64,000 bases of DNA from Flagellimonas aquimarina (GCF_003149745.1 NZ_QGEG01000002.1:1178001-1242000); one strand, 5' to 3'; counted from the first letter of the stretch, positions 45,964-56,071 are shown. The notes: generated by a model not told the origin, from the sequence alone. A program made the numbers and translations.

Positions 45964-46243
45964 ACGCCTTTTTGCTAGAAATCAAATAAGTGTAAATCCA
46001 CATAATTGTAAATGAAGGTATTATATCCAACCCAGGCACCAATTCTTCTATAAAAGTTACTACTCCCGCTGCTTGACCAATTTTGCCCTTGTACATTCTA
46101 GTCATGAGCCAGCCGGCGATTGGGGCCCAAATGACATCGGAGAACTCCCCTATTCCAGGTATTGCAAAAGATAACATGCCAATACCATCAAACAATAATC
46201 CCATAAATAGGTTACGATATTTTAGGTCTTTTTCTTCTGTCAT
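45962..46243 (-). CDS. Small hypothetical membrane protein
   Basis: A 93-residue protein with about two to three hydrophobic segments (FDGIGMLSFAIPGIGEFSDV, then AGVVTFIEELVPGLDIIP and a last helix). Gly/Pro-rich loops recall small housekeeping membrane proteins of Flavobacteriia. No function is known. It is 40 bp downstream of folE in the same direction. Confidence 0.72.
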   Translation of the reverse strand: MTEEKDLKYRNLFMGLLFDGIGMLSFAIPGIGEFSDVIWAPIAGWLMTRMYKGKIGQAAGVVTFIEELVPGLDIIPSFTIMWIYTYLISSKKA

Positions 46244-46283
46244 GGATGAAAAATACCAAATAGGAATGAATCTGAAAAATTAA

Positions 46284-46883
46284 CTAAGATAAATCGGAGC
46301 TTATCAGTTTAAGGAACTCACTGCGGGTCTCTATTTTTTCAAACTGTCCTCTAAAACCAGATGTTGTGGTCACTGAATTCTGTTTTTGAACTCCTCTCAT
46401 CATCATACACATGTGAGATGCTTCAATAACAACTGCCACTCCCTTTGGTTTTAATGTATTGTTAAGGCATTCCAAAATATCGTGTGTCAATCGTTCCTGA
46501 ACCTGCAATCTACGGGCAAAAACATCTACAATACGAGGTATTTTGCTCAAACCCACTATATGTCCGTTGGGGATATAGGCGATATGGGCTTTCCCAAAAA
46601 ATGGAAGCATATGATGCTCGCAGAGGGAGTACACTTCAATGTCCTTAATGATGACCATGTCATCATAGTCTTCCTTAAACATTGCTCCTTTTAAGATTTC
46701 CGCGGCGTCCTGTTTATAGCCCTGAGTCAAGAAAAGCATAGCTTTGGCAGCTCTTTCTGGAGTTTTTAATAATCCTTCCCGTTCTACATCCTCCCCTATT
46801 TCATCAATAATTTTTGAAAAACGCTCTTTTACCTCATTGGTGATGCTGATGTTGTATTCTTCCAAGTTCTGATATGGTGACAT
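46284..46883 (-). CDS. folE: GTP cyclohydrolase I
   Basis: FolE (199 residues) converts GTP to dihydroneopterin triphosphate, the first step to folate and pterins. Zinc ligands C88 and H91 ([15 protein letters not shown]) and C159 (SHMCMMMRG) are present, with the [11 protein letters not shown] and RLQVQERLT blocks. It is 3 bp after msrA. Confidence 0.97.
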   Translation of the reverse strand: MSPYQNLEEYNISITNEVKERFSKIIDEIGEDVEREGLLKTPERAAKAMLFLTQGYKQDAAEILKGAMFKEDYDDMVIIKDIEVYSLCEHHMLPFFGKAHIAYIPNGHIVGLSKIPRIVDVFARRLQVQERLTHDILECLNNTLKPKGVAVVIEASHMCMMMRGVQKQNSVTTTSGFRGQFEKIETRSEFLKLISSDLS

Positions 46884-46886
46884 ATA

Positions 46887-47447
46887 TTATTTGACTGTAT
46901 TTAGCTTATTTGAAAAATGCTTGTTTAGTTTTTTAATTTTTGGGTCTATGATAAACTGACAATAAGGTTGATTTGAATTCTCATTGTAATAGTTATGGTG
47001 TTGTTCCTCAGCAACGTAAAATGGTTTAGCTTCTGAAACAGCCGTAACTATTGGCGATGCAAAAACACGTTCTTTCTCTAGAAGAGCAATAAATTCTTCT
47101 GCAAGTCTTTTTTGATCTGGGTTTGTGTAAAAAACTTCACTTCTATACTGAGTGCCAACATCATTGCCCTGTCGATTCAGCGTAGTCGGGTCATGAGTAG
47201 CAAAGAAAACCTCCAACAATTCTGTGAACGAAACTTCATCTGGATTGAATGTGATTTTTATGCCTTCTGCATGTCCAGTCCTTCCGGTACAAATCTCCCT
47301 ATATGCAGGATTTTTGATTGCCCCCCCTGTATATCCCGAAATTACTTCTTTAACTCCTGCAAGCCTTTGAAAAACAGCTTCGGTACACCAAAAACAACCG
47401 CCAGCAAAAACGGCGGTCTCTAAAGAATTGTTATTTTGTTTATCCAT
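46887..47447 (-). CDS. msrA: Peptide methionine-(S)-sulfoxide reductase
   Basis: MsrA (186 residues) repairs methionine-S-sulfoxide. The GGCFWC motif has catalytic C18 and C21 beside it. YTGG, GHAEGIKI and GTQYRSEVFY are conserved. No signal peptide is seen, so it is cytoplasmic. It is co-directional with folE. Confidence 0.96.
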   Translation of the reverse strand: MDKQNNNSLETAVFAGGCFWCTEAVFQRLAGVKEVISGYTGGAIKNPAYREICTGRTGHAEGIKITFNPDEVSFTELLEVFFATHDPTTLNRQGNDVGTQYRSEVFYTNPDQKRLAEEFIALLEKERVFASPIVTAVSEAKPFYVAEEQHHNYYNENSNQPYCQFIIDPKIKKLNKHFSNKLNTVK

Positions 47448-47605
47448 TTCTATGTAAAGTTAAACAACTTTAATGTTTTACAAATTGAAATCTATTATAA
47501 AATTTTGATAAGTAGTCGTTGTTGTATGTAAAAACTTTATTTGAAACTTACGATTTTTGTTCACTCAACTGTAATCATTACTTTCACCCCGATAAGTGGT
47601 TCTTC

Positions 47606-48268
47606 ATGATAAAGGCGAATAACATTAAAAAATACTACGGCGACCTTCAAGTTTTAAAAGGAGTTGATTTGGAAATAAGAAAAGGTGAAGTGGTATCCAT
47701 TGTTGGTGCATCTGGCGCCGGAAAAACTACATTGTTACAAATATTGGGCACGTTGGACTCTCCATCTAACACAGAGGACAGCTCTTTGTTCATAAACAAT
47801 ACAAATGTTACTCAATTAAATGACAAGAGCTTAGCCAGGTTTAGAAATGAACACATAGGCTTTATTTTTCAGTTCCATCAACTGTTACCAGAATTTACAG
47901 CTTTGGAAAACGTTTGTATTCCTGCTTTTATAAAAAAAACAGCTAGGGCACAAGCCGAAAAACGAGCAAAGGAATTGTTAGACTTTTTGGGGCTTTCAAA
48001 CAGATATAACCACAAACCCAATGCCCTGTCCGGTGGTGAGCAACAGCGCGTAGCTGTGGCCCGATCATTAATTAACAATCCATCTATAATTTTAGCAGAT
48101 GAGCCTAGTGGTAATCTAGACTCTGAAAGTGCTGATAATTTACATCAACTTTTCTTTAAGCTCCGTAATGAATTTGGGCAAACCTTCGTTTTGGTCACCC
48201 ATAATTTGGAGTTGGCGAACATGGCTGACCGAAAATTGACCATGGTCGATGGATTGATTGTTTCTTGA
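47606..48268 (+). CDS. LolD-type ABC transporter ATP-binding protein
   Basis: A 220-residue ATPase of the LolD/MacB class. Walker A is GASGAGKTT, the signature is [14 protein letters not shown], and Walker B is [13 protein letters not shown]. The ATG at 47606 is chosen over an upstream in-frame ATG at 47519; the extension has no family features. In Bacteroidota such a subunit serves lipoprotein release or MacB-like permeases; no permease is adjacent here. Confidence 0.9.
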   Translation: MIKANNIKKYYGDLQVLKGVDLEIRKGEVVSIVGASGAGKTTLLQILGTLDSPSNTEDSSLFINNTNVTQLNDKSLARFRNEHIGFIFQFHQLLPEFTALENVCIPAFIKKTARAQAEKRAKELLDFLGLSNRYNHKPNALSGGEQQRVAVARSLINNPSIILADEPSGNLDSESADNLHQLFFKLRNEFGQTFVLVTHNLELANMADRKLTMVDGLIVS

Positions 48269-48272
48269 TGTT

Positions 48273-49037
48273 ATGATAAAATCAGATCTAAAGGATTTTT
48301 TGGATGAAAAAGTGGAACAATACAATAATCCCAAGTTCCTGGAAGATGACCCCTTGCAGATTCCACATCTTTTTTCAAAAAAGGAAGATATAGAAATCAG
48401 TGGTTTTTTAACTGCTACTATAGCTTGGGGAAACCGCAAAAGTATTATTAAAAATGCTTCGCGATTGATCGAGCTTTTGGATAACGCACCTTATGATTTT
48501 GTGCTGAACCATACCGAAACAGATTTTGAAAAATTAACTCCCTTTGTCCACAGAACCTTCAATGGTCTAGATTTACAGTATTTTATCCAAAGCTTGCAAA
48601 ATATCTATGCAAACCACGGTGGACTGGAATCCATTTTTGTTCAAAACCAAGAAAAAGATTCATTGCAATCCGCAATATCAAAATTCAAGGAAGTTTTTTT
48701 TGAAATACCCCATCAAACAAGGACAATGAAACATGTTTCTGACCCAAATAAGGGTTCTGCCGCAAAACGAATAAATATGTTTTTGCGTTGGATGGTAAGA
48801 AATAATAACACAGGCGTTGATTTTGGTATTTGGAAAAAACTGAACCCAAGTCAACTTTCTTGCCCTTTGGATGTACATTCTGGTAATGTTGCTCGCAAAC
48901 TAAAGCTTTTAAAACGCAAACAAAACGATGCAAAAGCGCTGGCCGAACTGGACAGAAATCTAAGAAAACTGGACCCAAAGGATCCGGTTAAATATGATTT
49001 TGCCCTTTTTGGACTTGGTGTTTTTGAAAAATTCTAA
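48273..49037 (+). CDS. TIGR02757-family protein
   Basis: A 254-residue helical protein of the TIGR02757 (DUF2400) type: FLTATIAWGNRKSI, KRINMFLRWMVR and CPLDVHSGNVARKL are characteristic. The start is ATG 48273, 4 bp after the LolD-type stop. The function is unknown. Its stop codon overlaps that of the convergent cytochrome peroxidase gene. Confidence 0.85.
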   Translation: MIKSDLKDFLDEKVEQYNNPKFLEDDPLQIPHLFSKKEDIEISGFLTATIAWGNRKSIIKNASRLIELLDNAPYDFVLNHTETDFEKLTPFVHRTFNGLDLQYFIQSLQNIYANHGGLESIFVQNQEKDSLQSAISKFKEVFFEIPHQTRTMKHVSDPNKGSAAKRINMFLRWMVRNNNTGVDFGIWKKLNPSQLSCPLDVHSGNVARKLKLLKRKQNDAKALAELDRNLRKLDPKDPVKYDFALFGLGVFEKF

Positions 49038-50857
49038 TAGTTCTCCCCTACCTCAGTATCCGTCAAAGTCTTCATAAAAGCCACCAAAGCTTTCTCTTCA
49101 GAACTTGAGAGCTGTAAATTATCAAAAGGAAGTGTTTGATAAGGTAAATCAAAGCCCAAGCCACCACCTCCACCAAGGTTGTAAAAATTGATGACTTCTT
49201 CTAAATTATCATAAACTCCGTTATGCATATAGGGTCCTGTTAGCTCAACATTTCTAATTGTTGGTGTTTTAAACATCCCCTTATGTACCTCCAGTTCTTC
49301 ATTATGTCGCCAATAAAACCCTAAATCATCGTCCAGTTTTTTATTAGTGTCAGTTTCGGGCACGCCAATCACTTCTTTCTCATGCTCTGAGAAAAACGGT
49401 GGTACTGTACCATTAGTCAACGGAATAAAATGGCATGTAGCACAAAGTGCTTTGCCCATATAAAGATTAAATCCTAGTTTTTCTTCTTCTGTATACGTTT
49501 CTTCTTCCCCACGAATGTTCCTATCAAACTTGGAGTCAAATCCGTTTAAACTGGAAATGTATGAGGATATCGCACGGATGATTTCTGTATTTCTCGCTGA
49601 TATTCCTCCATAAGCTTCTTTAAACAGGGAAATGTATGTGGTATCCGTTAAAATCTCATTGGAAAATTCATGTACGGAGCTGTCAAACTCCTTCTCATTG
49701 GTAAAAACAGATGTTATTTGATCTAATAGGTTGGGCGACCTACCATCCCAAAAGAAACTTTGCTGAAAAGCTGAATTGATCAATGTTGGGGTGTTTCGTT
49801 GTAAAGGTTTCCCATTATTATCAACATTCACCGCTACCCCATCTGCCCATGCTTTCTTAGGATTATGACATGTGACGCAAGCCATTTTTCCATTTTGGGA
49901 AAGTTTTGGCTCAAAAAAAAGTTTCTTGCCCAATACAATTTTTTTCTCTGTAGGATTGCGGTTAATTGCAGGGGTAAAAAACTCGACATTAAATGAATCT
50001 TCTTCAAAGAAAGTGGGAGCATCAAAATTGAAAGGTTTGTTGTTAACCCCATTCCAAAGATTACTTTCCTTACGAATGGCCACCCAGTTCCTTGTAATAG
50101 GATTCATATAATCCCTGATGAAGGTATAACGGTCAAAAGTTTTGAAGTCTGTGTTTGAATGAACAAAACCAACCGCTTCCTTAATGTTGTATTGAAACCG
50201 TGCATCCAGTTCTTGATTCTTATCTAAAACTATTTGTCTGATACTATTATCATAGACTTCTTTCAAACTTTCCAGTGAAACAATAGTCTCTTTTAAACCG
50301 AGCTGGCTTATGGGTGTGTCAAAGCCTGAAATGGACAAGCTAATAACGCGCATTAATTGTTGATGGGTAGCTATAAAGAAGCGCTGTGGGGTAACCTCTC
50401 TATTTCGTATATTATTTTGAAGGTTTTTGAGCATCCCAATGGTAATGGAGATTTCCTCTTTATAACGCGCTTCACTTTCTTCTCCTTCGTAAATACTCTC
50501 TTCTAATTTTTGTAATCCTACGGGAAGCAATACTTTTTGACTATCATCTGTAACAACCGGTAACGCAGGACCATTGGCACGATGTCCTATTTCAGGATTA
50601 AGATATGAAGCATATGGTTCGGCTTTTTTAAAAGAAACTCTGGCTTCTGCAAATGTTTTTTTTGCTTCATCGCTGGTCATCGGAAGCCTTGCCAATTCAT
50701 CCAAAGTAGCAATGGCGTCGGTGATATGTTTTAAGTAATAGTCTTTTGCAGGTTTCCAGTCAACAATGCTTGCTTGGTTTTCAACAATAATTTTCTCTTT
50801 GGGCTGTTGCTTACAACTTAGATTAAAAAACAATAAAATGATGAGTATTCGATTCAT
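49034..50857 (-). CDS. Imelysin-like / di-haem cytochrome c peroxidase lipoprotein
   Basis: A 607-residue lipoprotein (lipid Cys C15 in FNLSC). Residues about 30-260 form a helical domain with EIGHRANGP (90-97), like the GxHxxxG pattern of imelysin/iron-regulated proteins. Residues about 300-600 are a MauG/cytochrome c peroxidase domain with two haem c sites, CVTCH (327-331) and CATCH (472-476), and distal PTIRNVELTGPYMHNG. It would reduce peroxide or oxidise a substrate in the periplasm or at the surface. It is downstream of the PhoX-like gene, separated by a hairpin. Confidence 0.87.
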   Translation of the reverse strand: MNRILIILLFFNLSCKQQPKEKIIVENQASIVDWKPAKDYYLKHITDAIATLDELARLPMTSDEAKKTFAEARVSFKKAEPYASYLNPEIGHRANGPALPVVTDDSQKVLLPVGLQKLEESIYEGEESEARYKEEISITIGMLKNLQNNIRNREVTPQRFFIATHQQLMRVISLSISGFDTPISQLGLKETIVSLESLKEVYDNSIRQIVLDKNQELDARFQYNIKEAVGFVHSNTDFKTFDRYTFIRDYMNPITRNWVAIRKESNLWNGVNNKPFNFDAPTFFEEDSFNVEFFTPAINRNPTEKKIVLGKKLFFEPKLSQNGKMACVTCHNPKKAWADGVAVNVDNNGKPLQRNTPTLINSAFQQSFFWDGRSPNLLDQITSVFTNEKEFDSSVHEFSNEILTDTTYISLFKEAYGGISARNTEIIRAISSYISSLNGFDSKFDRNIRGEEETYTEEEKLGFNLYMGKALCATCHFIPLTNGTVPPFFSEHEKEVIGVPETDTNKKLDDDLGFYWRHNEELEVHKGMFKTPTIRNVELTGPYMHNGVYDNLEEVINFYNLGGGGGLGFDLPYQTLPFDNLQLSSSEEKALVAFMKTLTDTEVGENY

Positions 50858-50880
50858 TTTTGGTGATTTTTTAAATATAG

Positions 50881-50910
50881 AAAGACCTCCATTAAATAAT
50901 GGAGGTCTTT
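50881..50910. other. Strong hairpin between the PhoX-like and peroxidase genes
   Basis: AAAGACCTCCATT (50881-50893), loop AAAT and AATGGAGGTCTTT (50898-50910): a perfect 13-bp stem. There is no U-run on the minus-strand side, so it may be an attenuator or RNA-processing site between two genes of one operon rather than a full terminator. Confidence 0.7.
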
Positions 50911-50929
50911 ACATTGCAATTATTTAAAC

Positions 50930-52501
50930 TTATCTAGGAAGTCCTCTTAATATAACTATCTGTCCTCCTTGGTCATCTTCCCTTGCACCATTCGCTATTG
51001 CAGTGGCGTTGGTTTCCATGTCATGACCATCAACATTTTTGAAATCATCACTTTCCCAATAGTGTGGCTGAAGATTCAACAAAAAGGTGTTTGGAACTCC
51101 TATTTTATCTGAAATATCTTCTAAAGCTCCAAATTCTCCACTGAAACCAGTGCTTCCGGATGGATCCAAATCTTGTCTAACAACCAATTCCAAAACGGTC
51201 TTGATGTTGTTTCCATCCAAATCAGATTGGTAAATGTAGGCTGCATGTCCTCTATCAAAAGAATTGGGGTCTTCTTGAAGGTAAACAAAGTTTTCCGTTA
51301 CCGTAATGTTGTCAGGGCTTTGTAAACTTGCTAAATTACCATCCGCATTGTTGGTGTCAGTATTTCCTGAAATAATTTGAGTAAGCTTTCCTGTAAGTGG
51401 ATTAGCTTGATCCAATTCCAATTTATAAGCTGTTCCCCAGTCATTGTAAGTACCTCTTCCTGGGCCCCTTCCGGTTACTGCAACGAATACATTTCTTCCG
51501 TTTGCATCAGATCCTTTTTGATAATCTACATCCTCTACTCTCATAAATGCAGATGCAAAAACAGCTACACAAGCATCCTCCATTTCAGATTTGGTTAAAG
51601 AAGCCCCGTTTGGTACCTCAACAAATTCAAAATCATAGGTTACTCCATGATCTAAATTACTTTCATTGTAAATAGTGGAGGCAGCTACATCCATAACTCC
51701 TCCTGCTCCATCAGAAATCTGCTTTAGTCTTAGCACGTAGATTTTTCCGTTGTTTAAGTCTGCATCTCCTTCTTCTGAATAATATAATGTTATCTGTCCC
51801 TCTGAACCGCTGGAGTCATCATCACCTCCTATAATAACTGTTTTACCAGTGTATGCGTCTTTGGGTAATGGTACCGCATTTTCCCATGAGAATTCCCCTA
51901 AAGCGTCCAAGCCAAAATCTGCCGTTGGCGTTGGAGTATCTATATATGGATCTATCCCCTTTACATCATAATTGAAACTCTCTGATGCTGATAGGAAAAG
52001 GTCTGTTGCTCCACCATGTATATCAGCCTCCCACATAGTTCCTGAGCACTGTCGAGCGAAATCGGCAACTCCTGAGTTTAATAGCCAGTCTCCACCTGTT
52101 GGATTTAGGTTTTCATCCAATTCAATTCGTGCCACAGCATAATTGTCTTCTGCATTCACTATATACAGATAGCCGTCACTGTTGGGGTCTTTTAAAAATC
52201 CGGCACCATCGGCAGCGCCTACAAATTGAAATCCATCATCAAGAATATCCGTTGAACTAATTAAAGAATAGGCTTTTACAAAATTAAACTGAGGTTGAAT
52301 GGCAACCAAAGGTTCCAATGCTGACTTGTTTTCAAACATTGTAGTTACTGGGGTAAAGTCATCTCCATCTTGGCCATCTTGACCATCTACTCCATCCACA
52401 CCGTTGGTGCCATCTAATCCGTCTTCACCATCACAACTGGTTAGGCCAAATCCGATGACAGCAGTAAGGGTTAATCCAAATAACAATTTTTTCAAATTCA
52501 T
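50930..52501 (-). CDS. PhoX/DUF839-like lipoprotein with collagen-like stalk
   Basis: A 523-residue lipoprotein. The lipid cysteine C23 (GLTSC) is followed at once by about eight G-x-D/N triplets (residues 25-48), a collagen-like stalk. The catalytic-type domain has CSGTMWEADIHGG and LFLSASESF, similar to the PhoX/DUF839 calcium-dependent phosphatase fold, and ends in GGQIVILRGLP. Phosphatase activity is an inference; an iron/calcium site would need structural checking. It has a TAnnTTTG box at 52531-52538. Confidence 0.72.
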   Translation of the reverse strand: MNLKKLLFGLTLTAVIGFGLTSCDGEDGLDGTNGVDGVDGQDGQDGDDFTPVTTMFENKSALEPLVAIQPQFNFVKAYSLISSTDILDDGFQFVGAADGAGFLKDPNSDGYLYIVNAEDNYAVARIELDENLNPTGGDWLLNSGVADFARQCSGTMWEADIHGGATDLFLSASESFNYDVKGIDPYIDTPTPTADFGLDALGEFSWENAVPLPKDAYTGKTVIIGGDDDSSGSEGQITLYYSEEGDADLNNGKIYVLRLKQISDGAGGVMDVAASTIYNESNLDHGVTYDFEFVEVPNGASLTKSEMEDACVAVFASAFMRVEDVDYQKGSDANGRNVFVAVTGRGPGRGTYNDWGTAYKLELDQANPLTGKLTQIISGNTDTNNADGNLASLQSPDNITVTENFVYLQEDPNSFDRGHAAYIYQSDLDGNNIKTVLELVVRQDLDPSGSTGFSGEFGALEDISDKIGVPNTFLLNLQPHYWESDDFKNVDGHDMETNATAIANGAREDDQGGQIVILRGLPR

Positions 52502-52530
52502 AATTTTAGTTTTAGGTTTTGTTGAATTCT

Positions 52531-52538
52531 CAAAACTA
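52531..52538 (-). promoter_or_regulatory. Putative -7 box of the PhoX-like/peroxidase operon
   Basis: TAGTTTTG on the minus strand, about 30 bp before the start. A small palindrome GTAAAGTTTAC at 52612-52622 lies further upstream and could be an operator. Confidence 0.4.
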
Positions 52539-52715
52539 TTTATGAACCTTTAGCATTTGGTTACCTCAATATATTGATTTGATTATGTCACTTTTAAAAA
52601 ACTGTTAGTTTGTAAAGTTTACGTGTCGTCAACGTTCCTGTAGTTTAAGCATAACGTTAAGCTCGTTTTTAGAGGTTCCAGATGCGTTGCAGTGCTTGAA
52701 ACTCCAAGCAAATTG

Positions 52716-53852
52716 TTATCCTCCAAAACCATATTGTGGAGCAAAGTCCAGTTTGACTTTTCGCCCCCCATTAAAAATGGATTCATATATAGCTTCTACA
52801 ATAATCATATCACGTCTGCCCATTTCGCCAGGGGCCCTATTTGGTGCATTAAAAAGAATATGTTTGGCAAAATCATCCATTTGCAGTTTTTGTTGGCTCT
52901 CTTGAGGAAAGTTCAATTTCCCTTGAGATGTTCTACCCGCCAAAGGAATGTAGGTGCTTGCTGGGTCCAACTCAAACCAACCGTTTTGGCAAGATGCAAA
53001 AAGTCTATTGGCTCTTACATTGTGTGACGTCATAATGCTTCCAACTGTTCCACTCTCAAATTCAAATTGAGCAGTAATAGTTTCATCTGTATCCTTAAAA
53101 TATTCAGGGCGTGTGCTGTATTCTTGTGCCGAAACTGAAATTGGGTTTTCACCAGTTCCATAAATCACACTTTGAATAGCATATACCCCCATATTCATTA
53201 ATGCTCCACCTCCAGATAGCTTTTTGTTCAATCGCCATTGGTCTGGGTTGGACATTGAGCGGTAGCCAGCATCTGCCGATATATAATTTATGGCTCCAAA
53301 TGTTTTTTCTTTTACCAATCGTTTTATCTCCTGAGTGTAAGGTTCTGAATGCAAACGATACCCTATGCCCAATTTTACGCCGGAAGAATTACAGGCTTGG
53401 ATAATTTCATCACACTCTTCCACGTTCATCGCCATTGGTTTTTCACAAATCACGTGCTTTCCTGCTTTGGCCGCTCTAATGCAAAATTCTGCGTGCATAC
53501 TGTTTGGAAGCACAACATAAACCACATCAATGGCATCATTTTTTGCTATGTCATCAAAATTCTCATAGTTATATATGTTTTCTCTTGGAATATCATATTT
53601 GTTGGCCCATACTGATTCCTTTTCTGGAGTTCCCGTTACAATTCCGGCTAAGTAACAATGTTTGGTCTCCAATAATGCCGGCGCTAGTTGATATGTACTG
53701 TAACTACCTAAACCTACAAGGACTATTCCCAGTTTCTTTTTAGTTTGACTGTTCCCCATTGCGCATGCCAATGGCATGCTCCCTATTAAAGATGCACCTC
53801 CTACTCCTTTAGCAAGAGTTGAACTAAAATCCCTTCTCGAAAATTTTTTCAT
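52716..53852 (-). CDS. Tat-exported Gfo/Idh/MocA-family oxidoreductase
   Basis: A 378-residue NAD(P)-dependent sugar-type oxidoreductase. The N-terminal SRRDFSS (residues 5-11) is a twin-arginine signal, so the folded enzyme with bound cofactor is likely exported. The Rossmann motif GLGSYSTYQLAPAL and EKPMAMNVEECDEII are typical of the family. GlyRich NMGVYAIQSVIYGTGE follows. It resembles glucose-fructose oxidoreductase. No sugar-utilisation genes are adjacent. Confidence 0.88.
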   Translation of the reverse strand: MKKFSRRDFSSTLAKGVGGASLIGSMPLACAMGNSQTKKKLGIVLVGLGSYSTYQLAPALLETKHCYLAGIVTGTPEKESVWANKYDIPRENIYNYENFDDIAKNDAIDVVYVVLPNSMHAEFCIRAAKAGKHVICEKPMAMNVEECDEIIQACNSSGVKLGIGYRLHSEPYTQEIKRLVKEKTFGAINYISADAGYRSMSNPDQWRLNKKLSGGGALMNMGVYAIQSVIYGTGENPISVSAQEYSTRPEYFKDTDETITAQFEFESGTVGSIMTSHNVRANRLFASCQNGWFELDPASTYIPLAGRTSQGKLNFPQESQQKLQMDDFAKHILFNAPNRAPGEMGRRDMIIVEAIYESIFNGGRKVKLDFAPQYGFGG

Positions 53853-53992
53853 ACTCGTAATTATTAATGCAGAAATATTAAAGTTAAAAAAAAGATATCC
53901 AGGTGTAGCTTTTGTCCTGTTACAATTCCCTTAAAGCTAAAAGAATGTCATGTAAAATACTTATTTTTAATACCAGACTAATTCAACACAAA

Positions 53993-55480
53993 ATGAAAAA
54001 AAACCAGCTTGCCATCTGCATGCTATTGTACACCGCAATTGCTTTATCACAAAATAGAAAATTGCCAATTGATACTACCGTTACCACCCAGCACAGTGTT
54101 ACTATAAATGGAACAAATCTTAACTATACCGCTACTATAGGTACGCAACCTGTTTGGGATGAAATGGGAGAGCCAATTGCAGCGCTTCACTATACATATT
54201 ATACCAGAAACAATGTAAAAAATAGAGCAGAACGACCTTTATTGATTTCGTTTAATGGAGGACCAGGGTCTGGGTCTGTTTGGATGCACCTTGCCTATAC
54301 TGGTCCCAAAGTACTTAAAATAGATGACGAAGGTTATCCTGTTCAACCCTATGGGGTAAAACAAAACCCTTATTCAGTGTTGGACGTTACCGATATTGTT
54401 TATGTTAACCCTGCTAACACAGGATACTCCAGAACTATTCCCGAAACAGGTGACAAAGTTGACAGGGATAAGTTCTTTGGAATCAACGCGGACACTAAAT
54501 ACTTGGCAGAATGGTTGAACACTTTTGTTACGCGAAACAATCGCTGGAGATCACCTAAATATATTGTGGGGGAAAGTTACGGTGGTACCCGAGTAATGGG
54601 ACTCTCATTGGCATTACAGAATCAACAATGGATGTATCTTAATGGAGTGATTATGGTTTCTCCGGCAGATTACAAGGTGATACGAGTTGGAGGGCCGGTT
54701 TCAAGTGCATTAAACCTACCTTACTTCACTGCGGCTGCATGGCATCATAAAGCATTGCCTTCAGATTTGCAGGGTAAAGACCTACTGGAGGTTTTACCCG
54801 AATCCGAGGCATATACAGTCAACACATTGATCCCGGCAATAGCAAAAGGTGGTTTTATTTCTGATGCTGAACGTTCGGCTGTGGCAAAAAAAATGGCCTA
54901 TTATTCTGGGTTGAAAGAAAAAGATATACTTGACCATAATCTAGATGTGCCAACCCAATTTTTTTGGAAAAATTTACTAAAGGACAAAGGGGCCTATAAC
55001 GTTGGAAGGTTAGACAGTCGCTATTTGGGTATAGACAAACAACTATTTGGCGAAAGTCCAGATTATTCTGCTGAGCTTACTTCCTGGCTTCATAGTTTTA
55101 CCCCAGCTATAAACTATTACCTACAAGAAGAACTAAAATTCAAAACAGATATCAAGTACAATATGTTTGGCCCTGTGCATCCTTGGAACAACGAAGATGA
55201 CAACACCAGAGATAACTTGCGCCAGGCAATGGCCCAAAATCCCTATCTAAATGTTCTAGTGCAATCAGGTTATTATGATGGTGCCACTACTTACTTTAAT
55301 GCAAAATACACCATGTGGCAAGTTGATCCAAGTGGGCGTATGAAAGACCGTTTTGAGTTTAAAGGATATCGTTCTGGTCATATGATGTATCTGAGACGCG
55401 AAGATTTGCAAAAAGCTAATGATGATATTCGATCGTTCATTCTTAGGACAATGACCAATGGAAAAAGTGCAAAATATTAA
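53993..55480 (+). CDS. Secreted S10-family serine carboxypeptidase-like protein
   Basis: A 495-residue alpha/beta hydrolase. A signal peptide (residues 1-20) is followed by FNGGPGSGSVWMHL (oxyanion region), GESYGGTRV with nucleophile S195, and late GYYDGATT and SGHMMYLR for the Asp and His. The start is ATG 53993, because the upstream extension spoils the signal peptide. It would cleave C-terminal residues outside the cytoplasm. It is followed within 10 bp by a secreted protein and then an SGNH hydrolase. Confidence 0.87.
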   Translation: MKKNQLAICMLLYTAIALSQNRKLPIDTTVTTQHSVTINGTNLNYTATIGTQPVWDEMGEPIAALHYTYYTRNNVKNRAERPLLISFNGGPGSGSVWMHLAYTGPKVLKIDDEGYPVQPYGVKQNPYSVLDVTDIVYVNPANTGYSRTIPETGDKVDRDKFFGINADTKYLAEWLNTFVTRNNRWRSPKYIVGESYGGTRVMGLSLALQNQQWMYLNGVIMVSPADYKVIRVGGPVSSALNLPYFTAAAWHHKALPSDLQGKDLLEVLPESEAYTVNTLIPAIAKGGFISDAERSAVAKKMAYYSGLKEKDILDHNLDVPTQFFWKNLLKDKGAYNVGRLDSRYLGIDKQLFGESPDYSAELTSWLHSFTPAINYYLQEELKFKTDIKYNMFGPVHPWNNEDDNTRDNLRQAMAQNPYLNVLVQSGYYDGATTYFNAKYTMWQVDPSGRMKDRFEFKGYRSGHMMYLRREDLQKANDDIRSFILRTMTNGKSAKY

Positions 55481-55490
55481 TAAAACAGCT

Positions 55491-56069
55491 ATGAAAAAGT
55501 ATTTATCCCTCAGTCTAATCATGATTTTTGCTGCCCAGGTTGGTACATCACAAGAAATCCCACCTAAAGAATGGCAGATAAAAACCGCACTTTTGGCAGT
55601 ACCTGCAGACTATAAAGATGGAGCAAAGGTTTATGGATATGATTTGAATGGAAACTTTACCACGTTAAGGGAAGGTAACAATGATTATATAGCCCTAGCA
55701 GCTGACCCAAAAAAAGAAAAATTTTCCACTGCGGCATATCATAAAAGTTTGGATTTATTTATGGCTAGAGGCAGAGAACTAAAAGCCCAAGGTAAGGAGT
55801 TCAAAGAAATTTTTGACATACGGGAAGAGGAAGTGAAATCCGGAAAGCTAAAAATGCCAGATAAGGCAACCTTGTGTGTCTTTACAGGCGAGGTCAATTC
55901 TTATTCTAGAGAAATTGAAAATGGCTACTTACGGTATGTTTTTTATATTCCATTTGCTACCGGTGAATCTACAGGATTGCCAACAACACCAACTCCTCCC
56001 GGTCATGCATGGCTGATGGATCCTGGAACACATAGAGCACATATTATGATCACTCCTCCAAAAGAATAA
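55491..56069 (+). CDS. Secreted protein of unknown function
   Basis: A 192-residue protein with a signal peptide (about residues 1-20, LIMIFAAQVGTSQ). The mature part has KTALLAVPADYKDGAKVYGYD and a C-terminal WLMDPGTHRAHIMI stretch with several His residues. No family recognised. The ATG at 55491 starts after the S10 stop; an in-frame ATG at 55458 overlaps it. It lies in an operon between the S10 peptidase and the SGNH hydrolase. Confidence 0.78.
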   Translation: MKKYLSLSLIMIFAAQVGTSQEIPPKEWQIKTALLAVPADYKDGAKVYGYDLNGNFTTLREGNNDYIALAADPKKEKFSTAAYHKSLDLFMARGRELKAQGKEFKEIFDIREEEVKSGKLKMPDKATLCVFTGEVNSYSREIENGYLRYVFYIPFATGESTGLPTTPTPPGHAWLMDPGTHRAHIMITPPKE

Positions 56070-56071
56070 CA

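Noticed and set aside
52370..52432. Short tandem repeats that might be a CRISPR-like or minisatellite array
   Set aside because: They encode the Gly-x-Asp collagen-like triplets of the PhoX-like lipoprotein; there are no spacers or cas genes.
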